Positions 13,101 through 21,690 of a DNA stretch of 64,000 bases are shown piece after piece. Each line of letters opens with the position of its first letter. The first letter of the stretch is position 1. The notes beneath the pieces were generated by a model. It searched no databases. It worked only from the letters and a program-made list of their open reading frames with translations, and had not been told where the DNA came from. The stretch is from Cyrtodaria siliqua (Eukaryota; Mollusca; Bivalvia; Adapedonta; Hiatellidae). The DNA lies in assembly GCA_037043455.1 (NCBI GenBank), contig JAWPHD010001223.1, positions 62,001 to 126,000 of the forward strand, written 5' to 3'. The translations under genes were made by a program, and so were the position numbers.

Positions 13101-16100
13101 CAATTAAAAACAATTTAAAATGTTCCATCAAAAACAGCTTTCACGCATGAAATCTTTATTTCTCGACCGATTTTGAAAAGTAAGATTGTTTTTTTACCAC
13201 TACAAATGTCTGTTTCACTGATATACAACTCATTTAGGTACGATATGAATTTTGTCTGAAAAGGCCAAAACAAACTTTGGCTGAAACAAGCGTCCCAATC
13301 AAAAGTTACATGGTTGTTATTGTACGCTAAATGTGAGAAATTGAGCCTCAACTAATATTGTTTAATGGAGATTAGTTTAAATTTTATAGAAGAAGAAGAA
13401 GATGCATGTCCTCGTCATAGGTCAACTGAGGTCGAGGCCATCCCCAATTAACCGTACATTATTGCATACATAATTTGCAATAGGCCATAGATGACCCTTG
13501 AGCTAATCTAAATATATAACACAGTTACTAACAGTTACGTTCAATGGCAAGAACAATGATGCAGCATATATATTATACAACAAATGTGTATGAATTTAAA
13601 ATGTATATGATTACAACTTCAACGCTAGTGTTTTATATTTATCAAGTTTTGAAACAAATGCGACTGAAACTTTATGTGTACCCTTCAATAATGTATTTCC
13701 AAATGTGAAACAGTAAAATATACCTTTACAACAGGAAAGCTAATATAACTCGTCAAATAATAATTCGTTTCTTAAGCATTTGTTAAGTTAAACGCTTTGT
13801 AAACGTAGGATGCTAGATTCTAAATATTAGTTTTACAGTCTGAATGCAATAGAGTAATCTCTTTATACATGCTAACCCTTTTAGTGAAAGGGGTTGTTTC
13901 ACTATCCTGGAACTAGTTTCATTTAAAAGGGTTTTAAAAAACACGGAAAAGACTGAAAGAATTATAAAATATCATAAAAGTACAGGAAATATGATCTTTT
14001 AAAATTTTGCAAAAAATCTCAAACGGAGGCAGCCATCTTGGATTGATGACGTAATCGCGCCTTTTTACAATTTATTGCATACTGATAAATATCGTTTAAA
14101 ACAAAACGATATCACTGCAAATACAGGTAAATCGTTAAAAGAGCATACACAGTATAATCTTGTTACTTTGTATGTATAATATAATTCATTTATTTGCTTT
14201 AAACACTATTTATTATCTATTTTCCATATATGGAAAAAGGCGCGATGACGTCATCATTCAAAGATGGCTGCCTCCAGTGGAGTCTTTTTTTCACATTTTC
14301 AAAAGGTCATAACTTCTATATTTTTTAAGATAGATTGATAATTTGTTAAGCCTTTTCCATGGGTTTTAAAGCCCTTTTAAATTAAACTAGTTCCAGAATA
14401 GTGCAACATCCCCCTGAAGTAAGGTTTGAAGTGCTCTTACCTTAAATCCGAGTAAAGGCTACATGCAAATAAAAAGTGAAACTCATCCTCTAGGGTTAAT
14501 GCATATTTTACATTTTACATTTTCTTGTTTTTTTCCATCTACCAGTTTCAATTTCAAACCTGTGTGCTGAAACTCGAAGTCTTGCTTATGCAGTTCTAAA
14601 CTTTTTAATATCACTATGTCTAAATACGATTGAAAACTAAAATTCGAAATTGTTCGATAAAATATTGCCCGAGATGAGTCATTTAACATCTCGTTCCAAT
14701 TTTCTACACCACATGACATTTAAAAGAAAGAAAAAAACGCATGCAAACACGCAACGGAATTCACGGAACAATTCACTACAATTTGGATTGAACGAACCTA
14801 TAAAAAGTAAATAGACACATACAGCGTTCACGTACTCATGCATCAGAATTGTACATTAATTCCAATTTCGACCTTGTTTTGTAGTCTTATACTAACCATT
14901 ACATATGGCAGAATATTACTTTTTTTGATACTAATTTGGTTGCAAATGGGCATTTCTTTTCTTTTGTATAATTCTATTAGTTTTTCTGCCTAGAATGATC
15001 TGTTTGGGACACCTATGTTAGAGTTTTAGCAGGTTTACTTTACTCATCCTTTTACTGTTGCGATCAAGACGATATATTTTTAAGTTTGATAATAAGTTCC
15101 ACAAATTTTTTTTTATTCTGAGGTGTTTTTTTCTACACTACGGAATTCCATTGGACAAGTACCAGCTTGCAGGCTCCATTTGTTTTATTCGGCTTTCGCC
15201 TCTTCCAAAATTCTTCTAAGCATTCGTCCAGTATAATTCAGTATTCATTATAGTCCTTATATATTTCTTGTTCATATGTGCAACTAAACATGTTTACAAG
15301 TGTCTTAAACATAGATTTCATTGAAAGGGTGGAACACTGGGATGTCAACAACGAGAACATACACGGCGATTGGTACGAACAGGCGACAGGTAACCCAAAT
15401 ATCACCATGCAGATGTTTAGAGATGCTCATAGCGTGGACATAAATGTCAAACTCTTCCTCAACGACTTTGCTGTGATGACGGGTACTGTTTCAGTGGTAC
15501 GGACATCTATTTTGAGAATATTTCTAGACAATTGTTACTTCATAAACCTTTAGTTTCGCAAACCTAACGTCAATACAGTAAATTGTATTTATTTGTATTT
15601 TCATAATTTTCCATTTATTACTTTTGATTATTTAAAACATCTTTTATAACGTGCATGTTCTTTGATCCTACATAAACATAAGGCATAAATAAAACTTCGT
15701 TGCTAACAATCCTAATTATGTCCAGCTTATTATCATCTGCTTATTGTTCTTTAAGATAATTGGCCACCCTTTTTGTAGATCAATTAACAAATTTAACTCT
15801 TAAACATCATATGAACATGTCTTGATAGTCCCGGAGAGAAACATATATTTAAAACCGCTACTAAGTTGTATGTAAAAGTAAGTATTATTTGCATGGCGTA
15901 GATAATACTTTTACCACTGCGTGACTGCACGGGGAATTTAGGTAAATCTGAATTGTATAGCTGCACAGCTATTGCAAGATAATTGATAAATACATTTACC
16001 TGTGGATTAATTTACCTGTTCAAAGTGTTCTACATCATCAAATAAAATCTTATTCTCGCTTTTCACAGATATTGCAATTTGTAAATTGTAAATATCTATT

Positions 16101-19100
16101 GTTTTGTATTGATTTCGATTTAAATGAACATAAACATGTTTATGAAACAAAATTTAAAACAGTCCCACTATGCATTGCTTAACGTGTAACAGCTTAGCGA
16201 GGATTGTGTACACATAAAATCGATTCAAGCTAACCTCTAGGCCTTATTACCTACTTACCTTTCCAAGTCGGTAACCCTGTCTTCACCACCATTTCTGTTG
16301 TATTTCGTCTTTTTATGCCCCCCGAAGGGTGGCATATAGTAATCGCTATGTCTGTCCGTTCGCGTGTACACTCGTGTCCGCTTCATAACTCTGTTAATAA
16401 TGGACGAATTTTCAAATAACTTCTCACAATTGCTCACCACAACAAGACGTTGTGTCGCGAATTTTTTTTATTTTTTTTTATTTTTTAAATTTTTTTTATT
16501 TTATTTTTATTGTTTGTTTGATTTTTTTTTATGCCCCCGAAGGGTGGCATATAGTAATCGCACTGTCTGTCCGTTCGCGTGTACACTCGTGTCCGCTTCA
16601 TAACTGACAATAATGGATGGATTTTCAAATAACTTTGCACAATTGCTCACCACAACAAGACGACGTGTCGCGCACAAAATCCAGGTCCGTGGCTCCAAAG
16701 TCAAGGTCACACTTAGAGGTCAAAGGTCAAAATCCGTTCGTCTATACAATCGTTTCCGCTTCAAAACTCGGACAATAATCAACGGATTTTCAAATAACTT
16801 TGCACAATTGCTCACCACAACAAGACGACGTGTCGGGCACAAAATCCAGGTCCGCGGCTCCAAGGTCAAGGTCACACATAGAGATCAAAGTTCAAAATCG
16901 GTTCGTCTGTACAATAGTCTCCGCTTCATAACTCGGACAAGAATCAACGGATTATTTTTATTTTATTTATTATTTTATTTTTATTTTATTTGATTTTTAT
17001 TGTTTGTTTAATTTTTTTTATTTTTTATTTTTTAAAATATATCTGTTGGTTTCATATTGCTCCAAGGTCAAGGTCAAACTTACAGGTCACTTCGGGGGCA
17101 TTTGTCACTTACTGTGACATTTCTTTTTCATTGTATACTAGTACTTAATTAAATATTGCTCCTTGTTTGTAGTGTAGCGCGGACATACGATGACGCTGTG
17201 GTTTCTTTAGGACCCTATATCTCATTTTTGATCTTAATCACTGACCCGTACTTTATTATCACGGGTGGATAAGTCACGATATATTATCACGGGTGGATCG
17301 ATATATTATCACGGGTGGATAAGACACGATATATTATCACGGGTGGATAAGTCACGATATATTAATGAATGTCTGTTATATTACATATTACAAGTTACAA
17401 AATGATAAAAACGGTAAAATAATCGCACGTGATATTCAACATAAATTAGGGTTAAGAGGGTGCTAGGGGTCGTGAGAGGTGCTGCGCATATATTACCTCT
17501 CACGAACAGACTCAATAAAACCGAGTCTGCTACTATTCTCTCTTGTTTGTGTTTGTTGCTTTCATGGTATCCCCTTTTTCAGTATTTATTCTTATATGCA
17601 AGTGTAACGTGAACGTGTTTTTATATCATCTTCCCATACTATTTAAATATGTAACTTTTGACATATTATTATTATTAATAATATTTAACATAGAGTACAC
17701 GCTCGTTGTTTTCATGTATATTTAAAGAACCCACGCGATATCTGAGAAGATTCTTGAGTCAAAATGTACGTTATCATCATTTGTTTTGAAGTAACTATTG
17801 AATAAACTGTTTTGTAAAAAAACATTGCGTTTTTTTTTTACCAAGAATTTGCAGTTCTGTTTATATATTCGTAGCAAATGATGTCAATTTTATTTTGCCA
17901 TCCACACTTTTTTTTAAATTAATGTTAAATTGTATCCTTTAATGTCAGTTAAATGTTCAAAAAGCTAGGAAGGTAATACTTCATGTTATCTTGAGATATC
18001 TGTCTACGAAAAAAATTCAAATCTTTCACCTACACAATTATATATATAACAATAACACTATCCTGTGTTTTCAAAAACTGATGACAGGGCTATATTTCTC
18101 AGTATAATTTATTTTCCTCAGAAATCGCTATGAATTACATGCTGGACTGTAATATATTACTAACAAAGTTTTATTTTTATGTGGGACATAAAACGACCTT
18201 TTATTTTATTCTTTTTATAGCCATTATTGAACCAAGCAAAACTATTCAAGGAAGCTGGTGTACCTATATATGGAGTAGGGGTGCAAAGTCACATCAAACA
18301 CGGCCATCTGGACATGACCACGCTCAAGGTAATAATGGTTCTCCTTCTATGATTAACTTTTGGCATGACCACATTCAATGTATGCGCGGGTCTATCACTA
18401 TGATTTACATACGACTGACACGTTCAAGGTTCGCGTGGTTTTCTTACTATGATTTGCTTATGACATGACCACGTTTAATGTATGCATGGGTCGATCATCA
18501 TGATTTACATATGACTCACCACGCTCAAGGTACACGCGATTTTCTTACTATGATTTGCTTTTGACATGACCACGCTCAAGGTACACGTGATTTTCTTACT
18601 ATGATTTGCTTTTGACATGACCGCGCTAAAAGTGCACGTGATTTTTTTACTATGATTTACATATGACTCACCACGCTCAAGGTACACGTGATTGTCTTAC
18701 TATGATTTACTTATGGCATGACCACGCTCAAGGTACACGTGATTGTCTTACTATGATTTACTTATGGCATGACCACGCTCAAGGTACACGTGATTTTCTT
18801 ACTATGATTTACTTATAACATGACCACGCTCAAGTTACACGTGATTTTCTTACTATGAATTTCTTATGAGGCTTTTCGGTGGTGGGATGACATACGTCAG
18901 TCGTTTTTTTAAATCTCGGCATTCCGTAAGTGTAACTTGCATATTTACTATAAGATAGTTCAAAACAAATTGTACTGCATTTTACTTTTTGTTGTGTATA
19001 GTTTACCAGTACTATATCTAAACCTTTGTTGGAATAATAAATCATATCTTTGAACTCCAAATGTTATTACCCGGATATGTAATTATATGAAAGCAGGTTT

Positions 19101-21481
19101 AAAGCCAATGGTCGCAGTGCTACACTGTATCAGTGATTTAAGAAGCTTACTCAAATATGCCATAATATTGTATGACACAAAGTAAAACTGCCACATCTCG
19201 TTCTGAAGTTTCTCTTCTAATATTTAAAGCAGAAAGAATTTACTTATATCACTACATGCGCAGGATATAATTCTCTTAAATTTGAGACCAGTGACAGACT
19301 CCTACTGGGGAAAATGATGAATTCTTTACTGGTTCAGTTTTTTAGCAAAACTACAGTAACAACAGGAAGCAGCCTAACATAGGCCATAGTCAGACATTTT
19401 GAATAGCATGTTTTGGCATGTTTAGCAAACATATGAAAATTTTGAAATAATTATCTTAATTTGAGACAGTTGCTTTAAGAAATGACAATTTCTACAGAAT
19501 TACCAATGAAATACGTGACGTTTCGAGTATTTTCTATCTGAAGCATACGTTGCAAATATCTGGTTAACTACGTCTCTGACTGTTTACGGTGTCAGACCGG
19601 TGAAAATCAGCCCATTGAACACAATGCAAAATAGGCTATATTTGGAGATCAGTCAGAAGTTCCACAACATTCGTTCGCTTAAATACACTTTTATTCTGTG
19701 TATTAAACACATTTGGCTAGCAAACGGTCCCATACCTGGAATAAAACACCGATTCAGTTTTTCAACATTTCGCGTCATTCATTCGCACTATGCGTATTTT
19801 GAAATAAACATCTGTCAAAAACACATCTCTACCTAACCTCTGTGCTCATATTCTCCAAAGAAATAATCCTGACAAACACAGTAAAATACTTACTATTCAT
19901 GACAACAGACATACTAATTTAACCTCAGGTTAGATTTAATTCTATATACCCAGTTGTATAAGTGTTATAACTTATTTCTAAGAAAACACATTGACTTAAA
20001 AGTTTAAAATATGTTCATGCAATCAGAGCAGACGCTTTACGCTCGTTATTTTGCAGTTTAACCGTATCTCTAATCAAGCTCAAAATACACGAAACAATGA
20101 GAATATTATTGACATATTCTTAGATTGATACTTAGCAATTTGGTTTAGTATATGTGTGGTAAACTTTATTACTCGAATATGTATTAATTACTAAATCCGT
20201 TCTGTAGGCCAATTTGGATACAGTGGCAGAAGCTGGACTTCCCATATGGATAACGGAGTTGACTGTCCAAGAAGCTAACGTAGATCTCAGAGCCTCCGCC
20301 CTCACCGACCTCCTAACGCTGTACTTCAGTCACCCTTCTGTGGAGGGTGTGTTACTGTGGGGCTTCTGGGACGGCAAAACATTTGATAAAGATACCGTGC
20401 TGTTTGAAGGACCAAATGTAACGGTACGTATCCTATTGGAATGTATACGTATGCAAATGGTACTTATTAAAACTAACTATATTAGTATGTATCCAACTGT
20501 AACGGTACTTATTAAAATTAACGGTAAGAATCGAAATGAAACGGTACATATCCAGATGTGACGGTACATATCTATATGTAACGTTGCATCTCCAAATGCA
20601 ACGGCATTGATTAAAATTAATGGCACGTATCAAGATATAACGATACATATCCAAATGTAACGGTATTTTTCACATTAACTGTACGAATTGAAATGTAATT
20701 GTTAATATATTTTCCAATATAATTGTTCACTGGTTTAAAAATATAAAAACATCATACAAAAAAGGCGAATTGTATCAATGAAAGTTTAAATAACGCCTAA
20801 TGACGAATACTGAGTACCAACCATTTTACCCATGCTTATGCGGGTGAACCTAAATAATCATCTTACTATTCAGGCGAATGCTGCGGGGCTGGCATACCAG
20901 GCGTTATACAAGACTGCGTGGCGGACACACGAGACTCGTACCATGCACGCTCACACTCCTGTTACGGTTCGTGGTTTCAAGGGCCACTACAACGTAACAG
21001 TCAAACAAAATGGTCACGTGATCAAATCTGAACAATTTCAGCTTGACGAACAAGGACAATCTATTGAAGTAAAAATTGGTAGGCATTTTAAATAATCTCG
21101 CTTTAATGATCTATAAAAACACAGTACCCGTCTGCACTGTCCCACAAACTAAATCAAATAGTCAATAGTTGTGAAGACAGAGTATTGCCAACCCTTTTGT
21201 GTTTGTGATGTCTTATTTGTATTTTTATTCTACTTTAAAGTTGTTCTTTGTTTCTGTGTGTGTTTGTGGTTGACTGTCGTCCTTGAATGCAACTTTTCCT
21301 GTTCGATTTTTATATCTCCTTTTACCGACGTGAAACGGTCAGAGACAATACGGCCTTCTAGATAGCTTAAATCTAAAAACGATCAGTTATCATAGAGGCA
21401 AGTTCTTTTTACACTATCTAACTGACACATCTTTTTATTTCTCTTTCAGGAGCTAACTCACCGGAGATTATATTTGGCTGA
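1468..21481 (+). CDS. GH10 endo-1,4-beta-xylanase-like protein with CBM, 12 exons, 5'-partial
   Basis: Spliced model: 1468-1619, 2818-2907, 3372-3528, 6366-6402, 7135-7293, 9048-9103, 11176-11313, 15328-15496, 18221-18328, 20208-20423, 20874-21078, 21450-21481. Every junction is AG/GT and the phases agree, giving about 505 residues. Residues 1-130 resemble a CBM4/9 carbohydrate-binding module. From about residue 145 the GH10 signature appears (HDFAFGSAV, NALKWK, VRAHNIFW). The acid/base Glu is in HWDVNNEN (about residue 272) and the nucleophile Glu in PIWITEL (about residue 372); the 100-residue spacing is normal for GH10. The known family reaction is endo-hydrolysis of xylan. Secretion is expected, but the signal peptide would lie upstream of the window. 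The protein ends in a beta-rich domain and a TGA. GH10 enzymes with CBMs are known in molluscs. Substrate and expression are inference. Confidence 0.9.
2294..2779. mobile_element. MITE-like element with about 50-bp terminal inverted repeats
   Basis: The left end at 2294-2345 (AAGAAACGCAGGGTGCGTAT within it) is repeated in inverted form, nearly perfectly, at 2728-2779. The inner 380 bp are non-coding. A non-autonomous DNA transposon is the natural reading. It sits in the intron just before the exon at 2818. Confidence 0.75.
2818..2907 (+). CDS. GH10 gene, exon (CBM part 2)
   Basis: The acceptor is TTTCCAG and the donor GTAAGT. It encodes ASHYIKFAHVPYVRQGEW followed by TRLGGVQIVPQ, where the tryptophan and the R-x-G-G-V stretch match the later strands of a CBM4/9 module. 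Phase 1 in and phase 1 out. The acceptor lies about 38 bp after the end of a MITE-like element at 2294-2779. Confidence 0.87.
3006..3320. repeat. 21-bp minisatellite, about 14 copies
   Basis: The unit is GATTGCATATTAATACATGTG with small variants, head to tail, in the intron after exon 2818-2907. Because 21 is divisible by three, overlapping open frames appear on both strands; they are not genes. Confidence 0.9.
3372..3528 (+). CDS. GH10 gene, exon (end of CBM and linker)
   Basis: Starts after TTCAACCAG and ends before GTAACC. It encodes CHVYVQVLGPHVNYLLDHAS, the closing strand and aspartate of the CBM, then RIENLRKADVSI, the usual lead-in to an animal GH10 domain. Phase 1 in, phase 2 out. 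Confidence 0.88.
3599..3662. repeat. 32-bp direct duplication
   Basis: Two adjacent copies of a 32-bp unit containing ACGGCTACATGGCTGTGTAG. Confidence 0.85.
3663..4990 (+). mobile_element. Dispersed element, LTR-like, containing a 58-bp array
   Basis: Flanking parts (3663-3850 and 4740-4990) belong to the family with GTAGAGGGCGTGAGAGG and AGATTCAATAAAACCGAATT, seen also at 17465-17600 and, inverted, at 43255-43335. The embedded AATAAA and promoter-like length suggest a retroelement LTR, but no TG..CA ends or target duplication were established. Confidence 0.4.
3850..4730 (+). repeat. 58-bp minisatellite, about 15 copies
   Basis: The unit contains TTGCTTATGTTTGTTGCTTC and TTTCAGTATTTATTGACATT. 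Copies vary in T-run length and in AGGAATCCAC versus AGGGATCCCC. It is an expansion of the stretch that follows the AATAAA-containing part of the surrounding element. Confidence 0.9.
5357..5518. mobile_element. Short MITE-like palindrome
   Basis: TTTATCTAGGCAGTGCTAT at the left end is matched by an inverted copy ATAGCACTGTCTAGATAAA at the right end. About 160 bp, non-coding. Confidence 0.55.
5525..5870. mobile_element. MITE-like element with GGCGTAGCT inverted ends
   Basis: Begins CAGGGGCGTAGCTTGG and ends CAGAGCTACGCCAATG, with a second internal GCATAGGCCCG/GGCCTATGC pair. The CAGGGGCG end resembles hAT-type termini; this class assignment is inference. Confidence 0.55.
5950..6200 (-). mobile_element. 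LINE 3'-tail fragment
   Basis: Shares GCTACCGCCTTGGAACAGTC and CACAGTCAACCAAAGG with the longer copies at 31440-31880 and 43440-44240, same orientation. Lies in the intron just before the micro-exon. Confidence 0.5.
6366..6402 (+). CDS. GH10 gene, 37-nt micro-exon
   Basis: A short exon lies between an acceptor ending CTGACAG and a donor GTAAGA. It completes the AG left by the previous exon as AGC (Ser) and adds LTGTPSGSYDVE, leaving phase 0 for the next exon. It is chosen because it is the only segment seen between 3528 and 7135 that satisfies both phases and fills the expected linker before HDFAFG. Confidence 0.75.
7085..7130. repeat. (TTA)n microsatellite at a splice acceptor
   Basis: An uninterrupted ATT/TTA run occupies the place of the polypyrimidine tract of the exon at 7135 and ends only a few bases before the ACAG acceptor. 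Confidence 0.95.
7135..7293 (+). CDS. GH10 gene, exon (start of catalytic barrel)
   Basis: Encodes 53 codons, LVQTDHDFAFGSAVGASQIV through NFEWAVLENALKWKQMESSR. HDFAFGSAV and the N-x-x-K-W motif belong to the first strands of the GH10 barrel and the glycone subsite. The acceptor directly follows a (TTA)n microsatellite at about 7085-7130. The donor is GTAAGA. Confidence 0.92.
7390..7840. mobile_element. MITE-like element, copy lacking a clear left end
   Basis: Collinear with 12877-13298 (shared GGGACAGCAGAAATT and ATTTAGGTAC; both end GAAACAAGCGCCCC/GTCCC). The right terminal repeat is present; the left one is not recognised. Confidence 0.55.
8503..9018. mobile_element. MITE-like element, about 516 bp
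   Basis: Ends are GTAGCAACACAGCCAAACA and its inverse TGTTTGGCTGTGTTGCTAC. Inside, GCCGCCATTTTGAG followed by ATGATGTCAT is mirrored by ATGTCATAGCTC and GCGGCTTCCAT. Non-coding; immediately upstream of the exon at 9048. Confidence 0.8.
9048..9103 (+). CDS. GH10 gene, exon
   Basis: Encodes GTINYDKPLTAIKALRSH plus two bases of a glycine codon. The acceptor is TTTAAG and the donor GTACGT. In GH10 proteins this matches the helix before the strand carrying V-R-x-H, which is exactly where the next exon begins. Confidence 0.85.
9225..9960 (+). repeat. Dispersed repeat, copy 1
   Basis: Shares GACGACGAGCTT, ACTTTCATA(A)TTGTTTT, GCGCGAAA and AACGAGACAGTATGAACGTA-like blocks in the same order with 56770-57290. 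No conserved reading frame is evident. Confidence 0.5.
9700..10410. repeat. Tandem/duplicated palindromic units
   Basis: About 160 bp beginning TACCACAATTGCCTAAACAC and running to TAGAGCATGAGTCTTG occurs at 9697 and 10084. Perfect or near-perfect hairpins occupy 10177-10267 and 10303-10393; a shortened version lies at 9785-9848. Confidence 0.75.
11176..11313 (+). CDS. GH10 gene, exon (VRAHNIFW)
   Basis: Encodes IKVRAHNIFWAVERHIQGWV then KSLSKADLLQAMHDRNNGVV and GATKG, ending TT. The H-N-x-x-W motif is the conserved GH10 substrate-binding strand. The donor is GTAAGA, and the 32-bp satellite starts about five bases after it. The final TT plus the G of the next exon makes Leu. Confidence 0.9.
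11318..12846. repeat. 32-bp satellite array with higher-order duplication
   Basis: About 45 copies of a 32-bp unit (GACAGAATATCAGTTAATTA then TATAAATATGTA). It starts about five bases after the 5' splice site at 11313. A block from about 12060 to 12390 is repeated almost exactly from about 12412 to 12750, showing segmental duplication inside the array. Confidence 0.93.
12877..13298. mobile_element. MITE-like element with GGGGCGCTTGTTTC ends
   Basis: The left end GGGGCGCTTGTTTCAATC is inverted at the right as GAAACAAGCGTCCCAATC. A second copy lies at 7390-7840 in the same gene. The 236-bp minus-strand open frame at 13115-13351 is part of this repeat, not a gene. Confidence 0.7.
13890..14413. 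mobile_element. MITE-like element, about 524 bp
   Basis: Terminal inverted repeats pair GGGTTGTTTCACTATCCTGG, AACTAGTTT with AAACTAGTTCCAGAATAGTG, CAACATCCCC. Inside, GGAGGCAGCCATCTTGG and GATGACGTAATCGCGCC on the left mirror GGCGCGATGACGTCATC and AGATGGCTGCCTCC on the right. Confidence 0.85.
15328..15496 (+). CDS. GH10 gene, exon with acid/base glutamate
   Basis: Encodes VEHWDVNNENIHGDWYEQAT, then GNPNITMQMFRDAHSVDINV and KLFLNDFAVMTGTVSV. WDVNNE carries the general acid/base Glu, and KLFLND is the following conserved strand. The start is set at 15328 (after GAAAG) because this phase joins the upstream TT to give GLVEHWDV. An open frame upstream through DFIER would break the join. The donor GTACGG is weak but phase-correct. 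Confidence 0.87.
15753..16155 (+). repeat. Dispersed repeat, about 400 bp, inverted partner at 39573
   Basis: Matches 39573-39960 in opposite orientation over its whole length, for example GAAAAGCGAGAATAAGATTT and its inverse, and CCCCGTGCAGTCACG. No frame is conserved. Confidence 0.75.
16313..17110 (+). repeat. Dispersed repeat with tandem sub-copies (CCCCGAAGGGTGGCATATAG)
   Basis: The block CCCGAAGGGTGGCATATAGT begins copies at 16320 and 16539; the internal AATAACTTTGCACAATTGCT/CACCACAACAAGACG occurs four times. T-rich runs separate them. It ends with AGGTCAAGGTCAAACTTACA. This repeat type is common in bivalve genomes (general knowledge); open frames here are by-products. Confidence 0.65.
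17245..17365. repeat. Short tandem repeat (about 28 bp, 4 copies)
   Basis: The unit is TATTATCACGGGTGGATAAG with TCACGATA between copies. Confidence 0.85.
17460..17600 (+). repeat. LTR-like dispersed fragment
   Basis: Contains GGTCGTGAGAGGTGCTGCGC, ACTCAATAAAACCGAGTCTG and TTTGTTGCTTTCATGG, matching 3780-3870 and 4780-4880. Confidence 0.5.
18221..18328 (+). CDS. GH10 gene, exon (GVQSH)
   Basis: Encodes PLLNQAKLFKEAGVPIYGVG then VQSHIKHGHLDMTTLK. G-V-G-x-Q-S-H is a conserved GH10 strand with catalytic-site His. Phase 0 at both ends; acceptor TTTATAG, donor GTAATA. The last bases of this exon are copied many times in the following intron. Confidence 0.92.
18329..18860 (+). repeat. 51-bp minisatellite derived from an exon/intron junction
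   Basis: About ten copies of a 51-bp unit that contains the last bases of the exon 18221-18328 (CATGACCACGCTCAAG) plus a GT, followed by ACACGTGATTTTCTTACTATG. The repeat therefore carries many copies of the 5' splice site. Inverted ORFs here are artefacts. Confidence 0.9.
20208..20423 (+). CDS. GH10 gene, exon with nucleophile glutamate
   Basis: Encodes 72 codons. PIWITELTV holds the nucleophile Glu; GVLLWGFWDGKTF is the conserved last strand with the tryptophan pair of GH10. Phase 0 at both ends; acceptor TCTGTAG, donor GTACGT. Degenerate copies of its 3' end with the donor follow in the intron. Confidence 0.93.
20424..20690 (+). repeat. Degenerate repeats derived from an exon/intron junction
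   Basis: Irregular copies of CCAAATGTAACG/GTACGTATC, the last 12 bases of exon 20208-20423 plus its donor, continue for about 250 bp (for example TCCAACTGTAACGGTAC, ATCCAAATGTAACGGTAT). Confidence 0.75.
20874..21078 (+). CDS. GH10 gene, exon (end of barrel and C-terminal domain)
   Basis: Encodes ANAAGLAYQALYKTAWRTHE followed by a beta-rich tail with GFKGHYNVTVKQNG and GQSIEVKIG. The Y-x-x-L-x-x-x-W helix closes the barrel. The rest resembles the small C-terminal beta domain of animal GH10 proteins. Acceptor CTATTCAG, donor GTAGGC. Confidence 0.88.
21165..21365 (+). mobile_element. LINE 3'-tail fragment in last GH10 intron
   Basis: Contains CCAACCCTTTTGTGTTTGTG, GTGGTTGACTGTCGTCCTTG and CTGTTCGATTTTTATATCTC in the order seen in other tails. 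Confidence 0.55.
21450..21481 (+). CDS. GH10 gene, terminal exon
   Basis: After the acceptor CTCTTTCAG, the exon completes a Gly codon, adds ANSPEIIFG and stops at TGA 21479-21481. Poly(A) signals follow within 50 bp. Confidence 0.8.
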
Positions 21482-21513
21482 CCAAGTGATTGTAAGAATA
21501 TGTACTAGATCTA

Positions 21514-21528
21514 AATAAAACAAATAAA
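21514..21528 (+). promoter_or_regulatory. Poly(A) signals of the GH10 gene
   Basis: Two AATAAA hexamers (21514-21519 and 21523-21528) lie 33-47 bp after the stop codon, a usual position for 3'-end formation with a very short 3' UTR. Confidence 0.6.
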
Positions 21529-21584
21529 GCTATACAAAGAACGTCTCTAATTATTTATTGCAGTTTATTGCAGTCTGCAATAAG

Positions 21585-21690
21585 TTCTGATTTTTAACCG
21601 TTCACGCCCTCTAGCCCCGGGTTGAGCAGAACTCAGTATTTAAAATGTCAACAGTAGGAACATTTGAGCCATCCCGAAGATGATTCCATG
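21585..21690 (-). repeat. Dispersed repeat fragment (inverse of 596-716)
   Basis: CTCTAGCCCCGGGTTGAGCA and GAGCCATCCCGAAGATG are the inverse of the block near 640-715. Confidence 0.7.

Noticed and set aside
15278..15327. Upstream extension of the acid/base exon (TSVLNIDFIER)
   Set aside because: Using an upstream acceptor adds residues absent from the GH10 strand; the acceptor at 15327 joins in phase to give ATKGLVEHWDV as expected.
16364..16993. 126- and 79-codon frames as genes
   Set aside because: They cross tandem copies of the CCCCGAAGGG repeat and T-rich tracts.
18221..18468. 112-codon frame starting at 18130 as the coding frame
   Set aside because: The GH10 motif GVGVQSH is in a different frame; the long frame only reads through the exon out of phase into the junction repeats.
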